DNA of 45,477 nt from Bacteroidales bacterium (lineage in GTDB: Bacteria > Bacteroidota > Bacteroidia > Bacteroidales > UBA3663): assembly GCA_017548545.1 (NCBI GenBank), contig JAFYZW010000108.1, forward strand, positions 1 through 45,477. Direction: 5' to 3'. The stretch's first letter is position 1. Every line of letters begins with the position of its first letter. Made by a program: the position numbers and the translations under genes. The notes under the pieces are model-generated. The model had not been told where the DNA came from and ran no database searches. It was given only the letters and a program-made list of their open reading frames with translations. This document shows, piece after piece, positions 32,096 to 40,413 of the stretch.

Positions 32096-32547
32096 AAGCC
32101 GCAATAAATATCGTATGCATCATAATCTGATGTCGAAACCATCAGCACATCCTCGATCTGCTCAGGAATCTCAATCTTTTCCATCTCATCTCCCGACAAC
32201 TGCTCTACGCTGACAAGCTGGTTGACATTGTTCGAATCGATCTGGCTATGTCCGAACCACTTGAACTGGAGGGCCAGTCCAACGGCGACAACCAACGCTA
32301 CCATGGCAGCAACCTTGATCCAGCGCTTGGGACGAAGCACCGTCTGATTGTTCTCACCCTTGATGGAAGGTGTCTTCTCTGCCTCCTTCGCTGCAATCTC
32401 CGCGTCGATGACCGCATTCATCTTACGCTCGAACTGCACGAAGAAATCCTCGGGAACCGTCATTCCGCCGTGGTTCCTACGAGCATCCTTCAGCTGCTTG
32501 GGGAGCTCAGGATCCTCCATGATGATATGTAACTTATTGTCTTTCAT
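32092..32547 (-). CDS. Anti-sigma factor-like membrane protein
   Basis: 151 residues. An N-terminal cytoplasmic part (1-75) that begins MKDNKLHIIMEDPELPKQLKDARRNHG and includes FFVQFERKMNAVIDAEI, a single membrane helix at about 77-95 (WIKVAAMVALVVAVGLALQF), then a short extracytoplasmic tail ending YDAYDIYCGL. There is no zinc His-Cys anti-sigma motif. Position 56 nt after an ECF sigma gene and coupling to the Spy-like gene make an anti-sigma role the best reading: it would hold the sigma factor at the membrane until an envelope signal releases it. Confidence 0.75.
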   Translation of the reverse strand: MKDNKLHIIMEDPELPKQLKDARRNHGGMTVPEDFFVQFERKMNAVIDAEIAAKEAEKTPSIKGENNQTVLRPKRWIKVAAMVALVVAVGLALQFKWFGHSQIDSNNVNQLVSVEQLSGDEMEKIEIPEQIEDVLMVSTSDYDAYDIYCGL

Positions 32548-32603
32548 AACTACTATTTGTACTTTTATGCCTTTTCGACAATTGCTAAAGGTAAAGGTTT
32601 AAT

Positions 32604-33167
32604 TTAAATTTCATTTTTTTTGAAATACGTGGAGATTTTCTCGACCGCAAAATGGTAACTCGCCTTCAAGGCGCCGACCGACGTTCCTGTGATTCGCGAA
32701 ATGTCCTCGTAAGGCAGTTCGTCGAAGTAGCGCATATTAAACACCTCGCGTTGCTTGGCAGGTAGCAGAGCAATGGCCTCCATGAGAAGTCGCTGGGCCT
32801 CGTCGCCATCGAAATACTTGTCGGCCTCACGGGTGTCCATCACATATCCATCAGGATCGTCGATGGTGAGCTCCTGTTCGGCCTGCCGTTTGGTCAGGAA
32901 GGTCAGCGATTCGTTGTGGGCAATGGTATAAAGCCACGTGCTCAGCTTGGAGTCACCTCGGAAATTGTCCAAGGCCTGCCAGGCTTTAAGCAAAGTGTTC
33001 TGCAACACGTCGCTCGAGTCTTCGTGGTCAATCACCAGTTTTCGAATCTGCCAGTAGAGCTGCTCCTGATATCGGTGTATCACCTGACTGAAGGCATCTC
33101 GCCGCGTGGCGGGATCCTTCAACAACTTGGTCAGCTGATCGTCTGATAGGGTTTGAGTCTTTGACAT
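32604..33167 (-). CDS. ECF-type RNA polymerase sigma factor
   Basis: 187 residues from the ATG at 33167 (MSKTQTLSDDQLTKLLKDP); the frame is open to 33230 but that extension lies inside the upstream gene. Region 2 shows DVLQNTLLKAWQALDNFRGDSKLSTWLYTIA (core binding and -10 recognition), and region 4 shows LLPAKQREVFNMRYFDELPYEDISRITGTSVGALKA (helix-turn-helix for -35). It should direct RNA polymerase to stress-type promoters and is presumably held by the membrane protein encoded next. It starts 2 nt after the stop of the AddB-like gene. Confidence 0.92.
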   Translation of the reverse strand: MSKTQTLSDDQLTKLLKDPATRRDAFSQVIHRYQEQLYWQIRKLVIDHEDSSDVLQNTLLKAWQALDNFRGDSKLSTWLYTIAHNESLTFLTKRQAEQELTIDDPDGYVMDTREADKYFDGDEAQRLLMEAIALLPAKQREVFNMRYFDELPYEDISRITGTSVGALKASYHFAVEKISTYFKKNEI

Positions 33168-33169
33168 TA

Positions 33170-36100
33170 TTATATTCGTTTGCATAGATTGGCAAAGGCA
33201 CACCATTCGCACGGCTTCGTGTCCTTGCATTGGGTGAAGGGAATATCGCGGTTGTAAATCTCCTCAAACAGTGATTTGAGTCGTTGTTCGAATTCGTCTC
33301 GATAAGGCTCAAATTCCTGGAGGTCCTGAATCTGTTTTTCTTGTTTCACTTTCAATACGGTGCTCGTCTTCCGATGCGACTGGAAGTCGCGCACAAAGTA
33401 AAGATGCGGCACCACATGCTTGGGTATCTCCTTGAGATGGAACTGCTTGAGGTCATCGTCGCTGGCATTTTCAAGCATCAGGCAATAGAGCATCACCTGG
33501 AATGCTTCTTTTGAACCTTTGCCGTCATCTCGGAAGAAATCCTCTATCGAAGGGAAGACGAGCTTGTAGCCACGCTGCGAATTGCCGGTCTTGTAATCGA
33601 CGATGCGGATGGTTTCACTCGTCATGGGACGGTCCAGGCGGTCGTAGATGCACTTGATGCGAACGGCAAGTCTATCAGATACGCGAAAAGTGGCCGACTG
33701 CTTGCATTCGCCTGCAAGATATACGAATGGACACAGCTCCTTGTCGTGGCGCAACGTCTCAATCACATAATTGCATAGAATCTGTGAAACGAGGAGGTTG
33801 TATCCCTCAAGCTCCTTGCCTTTCAGGTTCATCACCTGGTCGAACGCCTTGCAAATGGCATCCTGCACCATCCGCCGATTCGTCCCAAGGATGTTGTCAA
33901 TCATCGAGGCCTGCACCACCTTGCCTTCACTTCCCGCATACAGACTGCGTATGACCTCATGCAGGATGTCACCGAAGTGGGCGGCATCAACACCTTCCGA
34001 AACCTCGTCGTCTTCGTTGAGCTGTCTGACAAAACGCAGATAGAACTTCAACGGGCAGATGATATAGTCCTTGAGCACCGAAGCCGAGAAGTTTCTGTCG
34101 CCGGAATCAAGACATCTGTTCAAGAGATTGATGATCTCATCGGTCTTACGTACTTCGAACGTTGGTGAATTGACAACACGGATATTGTCGGAGACGGTCT
34201 GAGCCGTCAGGTCGTCGTGTCCCATCAGGAACCTCAATTGCTTGACATAGCGGCTCTCCTCCCCCGTCTGCATGCCTTCCGTACGACTATCGTAGATCAG
34301 TGCCACACGACGTGCTCGTCCGATAAGACGATAGAAATGATAGGCAAAGACCGAGTCACGATGTTTCTGCGTGGGCATACCAAAGGCATCGCGGAGCGAC
34401 ATCGGGATGAACGTGTTCTGTACGGAATTGGCAGGGAACACACCCTCGTTCATCGAAAGGATGATTACATTGTCGAAATCCAAGGCTCGAGTTTCGAGCA
34501 CACCCATCAACTGTAATCCGCTAAGTGGTTCACCCGTGAATGGTACACTCACACCTGCCACCAGTTTTTCGAGCAAGAGGAACAGGGTCTCGAAGGTGAA
34601 TCCGATGGAATGCTGCTTGATCTCTCGGTCGAGTTGCAGCAACGTCTTTCGATAATGATACAGGAATTCGTAATCAGTATCGGTAAAGATCTTCGTATCC
34701 GTAAGTGGCGCCTCTATCGTTTCATCGAGCGTCAATTCGTACTGCCCTTGTTCGTCAAGCGCCGCTTCCTTCTGCATCTCGATGTCCTGAGCGGCCTTCT
34801 TCATCAATAGGTCGAGGATCGTATCGACGTATCCGATGGCTTCGTCAGCACTATGTATCGGCTTGAAGATCAAGCTGAGGAAAGCATCTTCCTGAAAGAG
34901 ATCCATCGGCACCTGGTAGAGATTCTGTCTGGTAATCTCTTGCGTAAACCGACGGGCAGCTTTGCCCGAAACGCCCAGGGTGAAACTATGTGACAACAAG
35001 GGCAACACCTGACGGAAATAGAATGTCCGTTCATTCTCGCGCCATGACTGCTGCAGTGCGTCTAGCATTGTGACAAAAGCCGCTACAGGCGTACTCTTGA
35101 GGCTATAGCCCATCGTCACATTGAAGGCGCCCAAATCTTCAGGAACGGCATACAGCATGGGCAGGAGCAGGTTCTCGTCGGGCAGTACAACGGCTGTGCG
35201 GAAGGGATCGAAGTCCGTGACGGTCTGCTTCCATTGGTGAAGTATCTGGCTGGCCATACGAGTCTGTCCGACACCTGAAGATACGGAATAAAGACTCACC
35301 TGACGTTCCTCCTCAGGCACTAGACCGCTCCTGAATTCTTCTTCCGATATCTCATTGCCAAAATCCGAAAGATTCTGCTTGGTAAAATAAGCGGCCGAGG
35401 TGGCTTTGGATAATTCGGGCTGCAGGCGCGGGTCGGCATAATCCCAACAGAATTCCGCCTTGCCTTGCAGCTTGAGCAGAGCCATCAGTCGTCGTTCAAC
35501 CTCACTGACTGCGGTGAGGCCGACAAAGACCACTTTGTCATAATTCAGTTCCGAAAAGACATCGGCCTTTGTGTCGTCTCCAGCCACAGAGCCTTCCTTT
35601 TCGTCTCTGAGCAGATGTTCGACAACCTCGCGTTCCATCATGCCTCCATAAGCCAGATTTTGGCTCTCCAGCTTCTTCCGGAATGCATGATAAAGTTCTG
35701 TCAGAATGGCCCACGTCTGTCGGAACACCTCATGTTTTTCGCCTTCAGGATAGTCTTTGCCGGGATTGAAACTCTGCCAGAAACTCCTGATCACATTGAT
35801 CTGTTCGTCAGTGAAACCGGCAAATTTGGCATCGATTTCCTTGAGGTCACGCACATTGGCAAATAGCTTGTTGGCGTCCACGAGATATTTGTCCACATCG
35901 TCGAAATCCGACAGAAGCATGTCGCCCCAGAAGACGAACTGGTCGAAGGTCTCACGTTCACGCCGCTGGTTCAAGCCATCATAGATACCGAAGAGATGGA
36001 ATAGCAACGCAGTGCGATCAATGACATGACGTGTGCTGAAAAGGCCGAAGAGGTCGCTGATGGTCGTGATAGGCGGCACACAGCAAGTCACTTTTGCATT

Positions 36101-36283
36101 GCCCGTATTGCCCTCATTGAAGGCATCCTGCAGATGACGAGCAAAGAAGAGGCCGCTGCGTCGATTGGGAAAGCAAAAGAGGTATCTCGATAACGGCAAC
36201 GAGGCCGGCTCACCTCGAAGCTGGGCCTCGCGACAGGATTTCTGTTTATAATGTCTTGCAACAGTCTTCAGAAACTCTTCCAT
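33170..36283 (-). CDS. AddB-like helicase-nuclease subunit (PD-(D/E)XK, iron-sulfur type)
   Basis: 1037 residues. The N-terminal half is helicase-like but without a clear Walker A motif (YLFCFPNRRSGLFFARHL in its place), as in AddB, which is an inactivated helicase. Middle motifs: KVVFVGLTAVSEVERRL, NVIILSMNEGVFPAN, KHRDSVFAYHFYRLIGRA. The C-terminal nuclease domain has SVLKDYIICPLKFYLRFV near 735-750, HFGDILHEVIR near 769, and RIVDYKTGNSQRGYK near 890 with the catalytic D and K. Cys in CPLKFY plus CKDTKPCEWCAFANLC at about 1018-1034 would make the 4Fe-4S cluster typical of AddB. Works with AddA in end resection of double-strand breaks. The partner is not encoded in the window. Confidence 0.85.
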   Translation of the reverse strand: MEEFLKTVARHYKQKSCREAQLRGEPASLPLSRYLFCFPNRRSGLFFARHLQDAFNEGNTGNAKVTCCVPPITTISDLFGLFSTRHVIDRTALLFHLFGIYDGLNQRRERETFDQFVFWGDMLLSDFDDVDKYLVDANKLFANVRDLKEIDAKFAGFTDEQINVIRSFWQSFNPGKDYPEGEKHEVFRQTWAILTELYHAFRKKLESQNLAYGGMMEREVVEHLLRDEKEGSVAGDDTKADVFSELNYDKVVFVGLTAVSEVERRLMALLKLQGKAEFCWDYADPRLQPELSKATSAAYFTKQNLSDFGNEISEEEFRSGLVPEEERQVSLYSVSSGVGQTRMASQILHQWKQTVTDFDPFRTAVVLPDENLLLPMLYAVPEDLGAFNVTMGYSLKSTPVAAFVTMLDALQQSWRENERTFYFRQVLPLLSHSFTLGVSGKAARRFTQEITRQNLYQVPMDLFQEDAFLSLIFKPIHSADEAIGYVDTILDLLMKKAAQDIEMQKEAALDEQGQYELTLDETIEAPLTDTKIFTDTDYEFLYHYRKTLLQLDREIKQHSIGFTFETLFLLLEKLVAGVSVPFTGEPLSGLQLMGVLETRALDFDNVIILSMNEGVFPANSVQNTFIPMSLRDAFGMPTQKHRDSVFAYHFYRLIGRARRVALIYDSRTEGMQTGEESRYVKQLRFLMGHDDLTAQTVSDNIRVVNSPTFEVRKTDEIINLLNRCLDSGDRNFSASVLKDYIICPLKFYLRFVRQLNEDDEVSEGVDAAHFGDILHEVIRSLYAGSEGKVVQASMIDNILGTNRRMVQDAICKAFDQVMNLKGKELEGYNLLVSQILCNYVIETLRHDKELCPFVYLAGECKQSATFRVSDRLAVRIKCIYDRLDRPMTSETIRIVDYKTGNSQRGYKLVFPSIEDFFRDDGKGSKEAFQVMLYCLMLENASDDDLKQFHLKEIPKHVVPHLYFVRDFQSHRKTSTVLKVKQEKQIQDLQEFEPYRDEFEQRLKSLFEEIYNRDIPFTQCKDTKPCEWCAFANLCKRI

Positions 36284-36289
36284 CTCGTA

Positions 36290-37327
36290 TCATCTGCGAA
36301 AACGTTCCACAAGAAGATGATTCACCTTCTCATAGGGGATAATCAAGATGTGAGTAGCGAGGGCCCACTGGTCGAAAGGCAAGGCGCCAGTGCTTACGGC
36401 AAGGCCATTCTCGACAAATCCCACATGACTGATGTCCAACAACGAGGAATAGTCGCCTTCTTCCTTGTCTATCGCCAGTTCATGGTTCTTGGAACGTAGG
36501 AGCTCGAAATGTCGCTGGCGGGCGGCATCGACCACGAGATCGTTCAGTTCGGCTACGTTATCGTCCTTGAGGATATCGGCATAACTCAGCTCCTTGCCCG
36601 TTCTGCGGTCGAAACTGACCACACAGTGCTCTGTGGGCTGCTGCACTTCCGTGGAATAACCGACGAAATAGGATGCCACTTCTTGCGATTGCCAGCAACG
36701 ATAGAGCACACAACCATAGCGACCGGCAGGCCCATGTTCATCAGCCCGATTCTTGCCAATGACCCACAGACGGGCCTGGTAATAATCGAACATGGCCTTC
36801 GCCCCATCGTCGAGTCCACCGGCAAAAGGCTGAATACCCGTGTTCAAAAGGACCATCTCGCCATCTGCATTCGTCTCGCTCTTCTGTCCGTTCACCAAGA
36901 TATCAAGACTGCGTGATGCATCGTAATAGAATTGTCCGACGATGTCTGTCGCCCATTTCTGGAGCACCAGATCCTTAGGAAATTGGATTGCCGTGAAGGT
37001 GACCCATTCCTGTTTGCAGCTATCGTTATTACATCCGACACGCTGGTAATATGTCTTGACAAGTGTATTTTTGCGGAGCACGGAACGCGTCGCATGGCTA
37101 ATGTTTCCGTCGGCATCTTTGAGAATGACAGGATTATACGCTTCACTACTGATCACGAGTTGTTCGTCACTCGTCTCGGGAATGACCACATCGGAAGTCC
37201 CCGAGGGATCATTCATCTCTATACCATCCTCATCATTTTCACCCGGCTGTTTGTCCCGACAAGCCGAACAGGTTGCCAGGATAAGCATGGGAATAGCCAG
37301 AAGGACTGGATGATGAAGTGCAAACAT
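36290..37327 (-). CDS. DUF3298/RsiV-like lipoprotein
   Basis: 345 residues with a lipoprotein-type N-terminus (HHPVLLAIPMLILATCSAC; lipid cysteine 20 or 23) then an acidic linker. The C-terminal part resembles DUF3298 domains found in RsiV-like anti-sigma factors and related lipoproteins: SYFVGYSTEVQQP, VVSFDRRTGKELSYADILKDDNVAELNDLV, and ILIIPYEKVNHLL at the end. It is first in the run that contains AddB-like, ECF sigma and anti-sigma genes, with 6 nt to the next gene and a strong promoter upstream. In this setting it may be an extra envelope sensor; that is inference. Confidence 0.7.
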   Translation of the reverse strand: MFALHHPVLLAIPMLILATCSACRDKQPGENDEDGIEMNDPSGTSDVVIPETSDEQLVISSEAYNPVILKDADGNISHATRSVLRKNTLVKTYYQRVGCNNDSCKQEWVTFTAIQFPKDLVLQKWATDIVGQFYYDASRSLDILVNGQKSETNADGEMVLLNTGIQPFAGGLDDGAKAMFDYYQARLWVIGKNRADEHGPAGRYGCVLYRCWQSQEVASYFVGYSTEVQQPTEHCVVSFDRRTGKELSYADILKDDNVAELNDLVVDAARQRHFELLRSKNHELAIDKEEGDYSSLLDISHVGFVENGLAVSTGALPFDQWALATHILIIPYEKVNHLLVERFRR

Positions 37328-37355
37328 CGTTCCGAATACTGTTTAATTACGGGGG

Positions 37356-37387
37356 CAAAGATACATCTATTTTTATTAAGTTCCAAA
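37356..37387 (-). promoter_or_regulatory. Promoter for the DUF3298/AddB/sigma run
   Basis: TTTG (37384-37387), 20 nt, TATCTTTG (37356-37363) on the minus strand, 28 nt before the ATG: full consensus. Confidence 0.75.
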
Positions 37388-37485
37388 TTTTAGGACGAAA
37401 AAATGCGGATTGGGGTTTCAATCCACGTTAACGATTGTTAAACAAATCGTATTCTGGCACGAAATGAAATTTTAGCAGGCAATTT

Positions 37486-37517
37486 TTTGGCTATTTCAAG
37501 AAAAAGAAGTACCTTTG
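37486..37517 (+). promoter_or_regulatory. Promoter for the SGNH/MBOAT operon
   Basis: TTTG (37486-37489), 20 nt, TACCTTTG (37510-37517), 33 nt before the ATG. Divergent from the DUF3298 promoter. Confidence 0.75.
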
Positions 37518-37550
37518 CGCGCTATTTTATATAGATAGTAAGAATCCGAC

Positions 37551-39137
37551 ATGAAACTATTCAAGACGCTCATATTTATCTTCTCGCTATTGACCCTCTT
37601 GGCCGGCATTTCAATCTTCTTTCCGAAGGACGGCCTACGGCTGGGATTCGTCCATCTGACGTTTCCGGGCCTTCGCGAAGTGTTGAGCTTTAAGATTGAA
37701 GACGACCCGAAGGAAGCGGAGCTCTCACCCGAAGAAATCCAACGACTGGAGATGGAGGCCCTCAAGCAGGCACAGGACTCTACATTCCTCGACTTCTGCA
37801 TGAACAGCCCCATCCGTATCTCGATGCCCCTCAAGCATCAATGCATTGTCGATACGATGACCATCGAACAATATATCGAGCTGTCCGACAGCGTGAAAGA
37901 CCTGTGCGACAGCATCAAGATGATCATCGACAGCACGGCATACTTCAAGCGGCATGCATCGCCCGATACGCTTTGGATAAGCTATCGCGACAGTATCACC
38001 CAGGAGCACGACCTGACCTACTTCGACGACCTCTTTGAGGCACTCGACAGTGCGTGCTACCACCACGTCCGAATCCTCCACTACGGCGACTCGCAGCTTG
38101 AAGAGGACCGCATCACTTCAGGCTTGCGCGAACACTTCCAGGAACAATTCGGTGGCGGTGGCCCAGGCTGGATGCCCGCTCAACGCTGGATCAGCAAACT
38201 GACCTGCTACCAGAGCACGTCGCCCGAACTGCCCTACTACGTGGCCTACGGCACCACCACCATGCATGCCCGTCACAACGGCTACGGTCCCATGGCTACG
38301 GTGGCACAGGCCTACGGCAACGTTCGCATCTACTTCTCTGCCACGAAAAGTGACAAGTTTCCCCATGTCCGCGACTTCGACCGCGTGACTGTGTTGCGAA
38401 ACAATCCCGATGGTTCAGGTCTTCAGTATCGTGTCCAGGAATTCGATAGTGTTCGTTCCAAGGTGACTGTCACCGTCAATGGTCCTGCCAACATCTATGG
38501 CATATTGCTCGACCAGAAGACCGGTGTTTCGGTGGACAATGTCCCCATGCGTGGCTCTTCGGGCAACATCTTCACCCGCATCACCCGCAACACCATCGAG
38601 CCATTCTTCGAGCACGAGAACGTCCGGCTCATCATCCTGCAGTATGGCGGCAACTCCGTGCCGGGACTGCGTACCGAGAAGTCTCTCCACGACTTCTGCA
38701 AGGAGATACAGCGACAGATACGCTTTTTCCAGCGTCTGGAACCCGATGCCAAAATCCTTTATATCGGTCCGTCCGACATGAGTACGCGTATCGCTGGCGA
38801 AATGCGCACCTATACCCTGCTGCCTCGTTTCGTCGAACTGCTCGACCAATATGTCACCGAATGCGGTGCTTCGTTCTGGAACCTCTTCGAGGCAATGGGC
38901 GGACAAGGCTCCATGGTGCGTTGGGTGGCTGCTCGTCCCCAGCTTGCTGGCGAAGACTATATACATTTCACCCACAAGGGTGCTGAGCATGTCAGTGACC
39001 TCCTCTACGAGACTATCGACACTTATTACAAGAACTACAAGTTACGCCGCGGTGACATCACCCTGGAACTCCCGACAGCTAATGAAGACTCGCTCAACAA
39101 CGATACTATTGACGATTATCCTGTGGTTCTCCACTAG
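37551..39137 (+). CDS. SGNH-hydrolase-like membrane-anchored protein (first of two)
   Basis: 528 residues. A single N-terminal helix (about 5-24) is followed by a helical linker rich in Glu/Asp. The SGNH domain begins near 175 with ILHYGDSQLEEDR, where GDS holds the presumed nucleophile; QYGGNSVPG near 365 supplies the Asn block; the C-terminal D-x-x-H is in DYIHFTHKG near 470. A central beta-rich insertion (about 230-345) resembles the carbohydrate-binding part of AlgX/AlgJ-type proteins. With an MBOAT partner such proteins O-acetylate exopolysaccharide or cell wall in the periplasm, or remove the acetyl group. First gene of a three-gene operon that overlaps the next by 56 nt. Confidence 0.82.
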   Translation: MKLFKTLIFIFSLLTLLAGISIFFPKDGLRLGFVHLTFPGLREVLSFKIEDDPKEAELSPEEIQRLEMEALKQAQDSTFLDFCMNSPIRISMPLKHQCIVDTMTIEQYIELSDSVKDLCDSIKMIIDSTAYFKRHASPDTLWISYRDSITQEHDLTYFDDLFEALDSACYHHVRILHYGDSQLEEDRITSGLREHFQEQFGGGGPGWMPAQRWISKLTCYQSTSPELPYYVAYGTTTMHARHNGYGPMATVAQAYGNVRIYFSATKSDKFPHVRDFDRVTVLRNNPDGSGLQYRVQEFDSVRSKVTVTVNGPANIYGILLDQKTGVSVDNVPMRGSSGNIFTRITRNTIEPFFEHENVRLIILQYGGNSVPGLRTEKSLHDFCKEIQRQIRFFQRLEPDAKILYIGPSDMSTRIAGEMRTYTLLPRFVELLDQYVTECGASFWNLFEAMGGQGSMVRWVAARPQLAGEDYIHFTHKGAEHVSDLLYETIDTYYKNYKLRRGDITLELPTANEDSLNNDTIDDYPVVLH

Positions 39138-40413
39138 TCTGGCGAACCCTGTCCGGACGTACGCCAGCACACCTTCTGAGGCCTATCCTTCGGTGGTCGT
39201 GCGTAGGCATACGCATCTGGTCTTCCCGGGCAAGAATGACGGATTGCGGAGATTCTACGACAAACTGCATGCCTTGCGAAGCGATTCCTTGCCGACGCCC
39301 CCCGACGAGGTCAACATCCTCCACATCGGTGGCAGCCACGTGCAAGGTGGCGAATTGAGCAACACAATCCGCATGAGGTTTGAACCCACGGGCGATCGCG
39401 GACTCTGCTTCCCCTTCCGAGCCATCAAGACCAACAGTCCGGCGTACTACCGTTTCGATTATACAGGCCTGTGGAAAGGCTCGCGCAACGTTTCCAAGCA
39501 GCCCGATGCCGAACTCGGACTGGCCGGCGCTGCTGCCATCACCAGCGACAAGGAGGCTACCCTTACCCTCCGTCTGCGCGATGAGGGCCGATGGGATTTC
39601 ACCCAACTCATCGTGCTCGGTCAGGCGAGCGACCCCTCGGTCATTCCCTTCCTCACCACGCAACGGGGCGACACCCTCTGGGCCGATCCCATCCTCAGCA
39701 AGGTGGCTGATATCGAAGGCATTTGGGTCTATCAGTTGCTCAGCCCCGACAGCGTAGCTACGCTCAACTTCAAGGGATTGCGACGCACAGTCAACCCCAA
39801 CATCCAGCGCCAGGACTATCTGCCGCTCGAGGACAGCCATTTCTTCATCCTTCGTGGCATGATCCCGACCAGCTGGCGTCATGGCATCACCTACACCGAA
39901 GCTGGCGTAAATGGGGCTTCGCTCGAGAGTTGGGCCCGCTGCAACTATCATTTCGACCAGGAGCTCTCGCTCCTCCCACCCGACCTGGTCATCTTCGGTA
40001 TCGGCATCAACGATGCCTATGTCCCCGTCAACGAATTCAACCCCGAGGTCTTCAAGGAACGGTATCGCCAGCTCATCCAGCGTATCCGGGCGGTCAATCC
40101 CGACTGCTGCTTCATCTGGCTTACCAACAACGACAGTGCCATGCGTCATGGCCGTGGACGCCGTCGCTACTACACACCCAACCAGAATGGCCCACGTGTG
40201 CAGACAGCGATGAAACAACTGGCCGAAGAGTACAATGGCGGTGTCATCGACGTCTTTGCCCTGATGGGCGGACTAGGTTCGGTGGAGAAGTGGATTGCAC
40301 AGGATCTGATGAAACGCGACCACATCCATTTCACCAAAGAGGGATATCAGCTCATAGGCAACATCATCTCCGACGCCATAGCTGAAGATTACGCTAAGTA
40401 TTATGACGAATGA
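39082..40413 (+). CDS. SGNH-hydrolase-like secreted protein (second of two)
   Basis: 443 residues from the ATG at 39082, chosen because it gives a clean signal peptide (KTRSTTILLTIILWFSTSLA); the frame is open upstream to 38851 but that text is an out-of-frame reading of the first SGNH gene. The block I motif is ILHIGGSHVQGGE near 78-90, so the GDS of the family is GGS here; block III is IFGIGINDAY near 302-311; the D-x-x-H is DHIHFTKEGYQ near 411-421. Ser and His are kept, so it may be active with a changed oxyanion loop. The start lies within the previous gene (56-nt overlap), a strong sign of coupled expression. Confidence 0.82.
   Translation: MKTRSTTILLTIILWFSTSLANPVRTYASTPSEAYPSVVVRRHTHLVFPGKNDGLRRFYDKLHALRSDSLPTPPDEVNILHIGGSHVQGGELSNTIRMRFEPTGDRGLCFPFRAIKTNSPAYYRFDYTGLWKGSRNVSKQPDAELGLAGAAAITSDKEATLTLRLRDEGRWDFTQLIVLGQASDPSVIPFLTTQRGDTLWADPILSKVADIEGIWVYQLLSPDSVATLNFKGLRRTVNPNIQRQDYLPLEDSHFFILRGMIPTSWRHGITYTEAGVNGASLESWARCNYHFDQELSLLPPDLVIFGIGINDAYVPVNEFNPEVFKERYRQLIQRIRAVNPDCCFIWLTNNDSAMRHGRGRRRYYTPNQNGPRVQTAMKQLAEEYNGGVIDVFALMGGLGSVEKWIAQDLMKRDHIHFTKEGYQLIGNIISDAIAEDYAKYYDE

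Noticed and set aside
33168..33230. 21-residue extension of the ECF sigma factor
   Set aside because: It overlaps the end of the AddB-like gene; the ATG at 33167 gives the usual sigma N-terminus.
38851..39081. N-terminal extension of the second SGNH protein
   Set aside because: It is an out-of-frame reading of the first SGNH gene; the ATG at 39082 begins a proper signal peptide.
39106..40218. 370-residue minus-strand frame opposite the second SGNH gene
   Set aside because: It is an antisense shadow of a clear coding gene in GC-rich text; no motif is seen.
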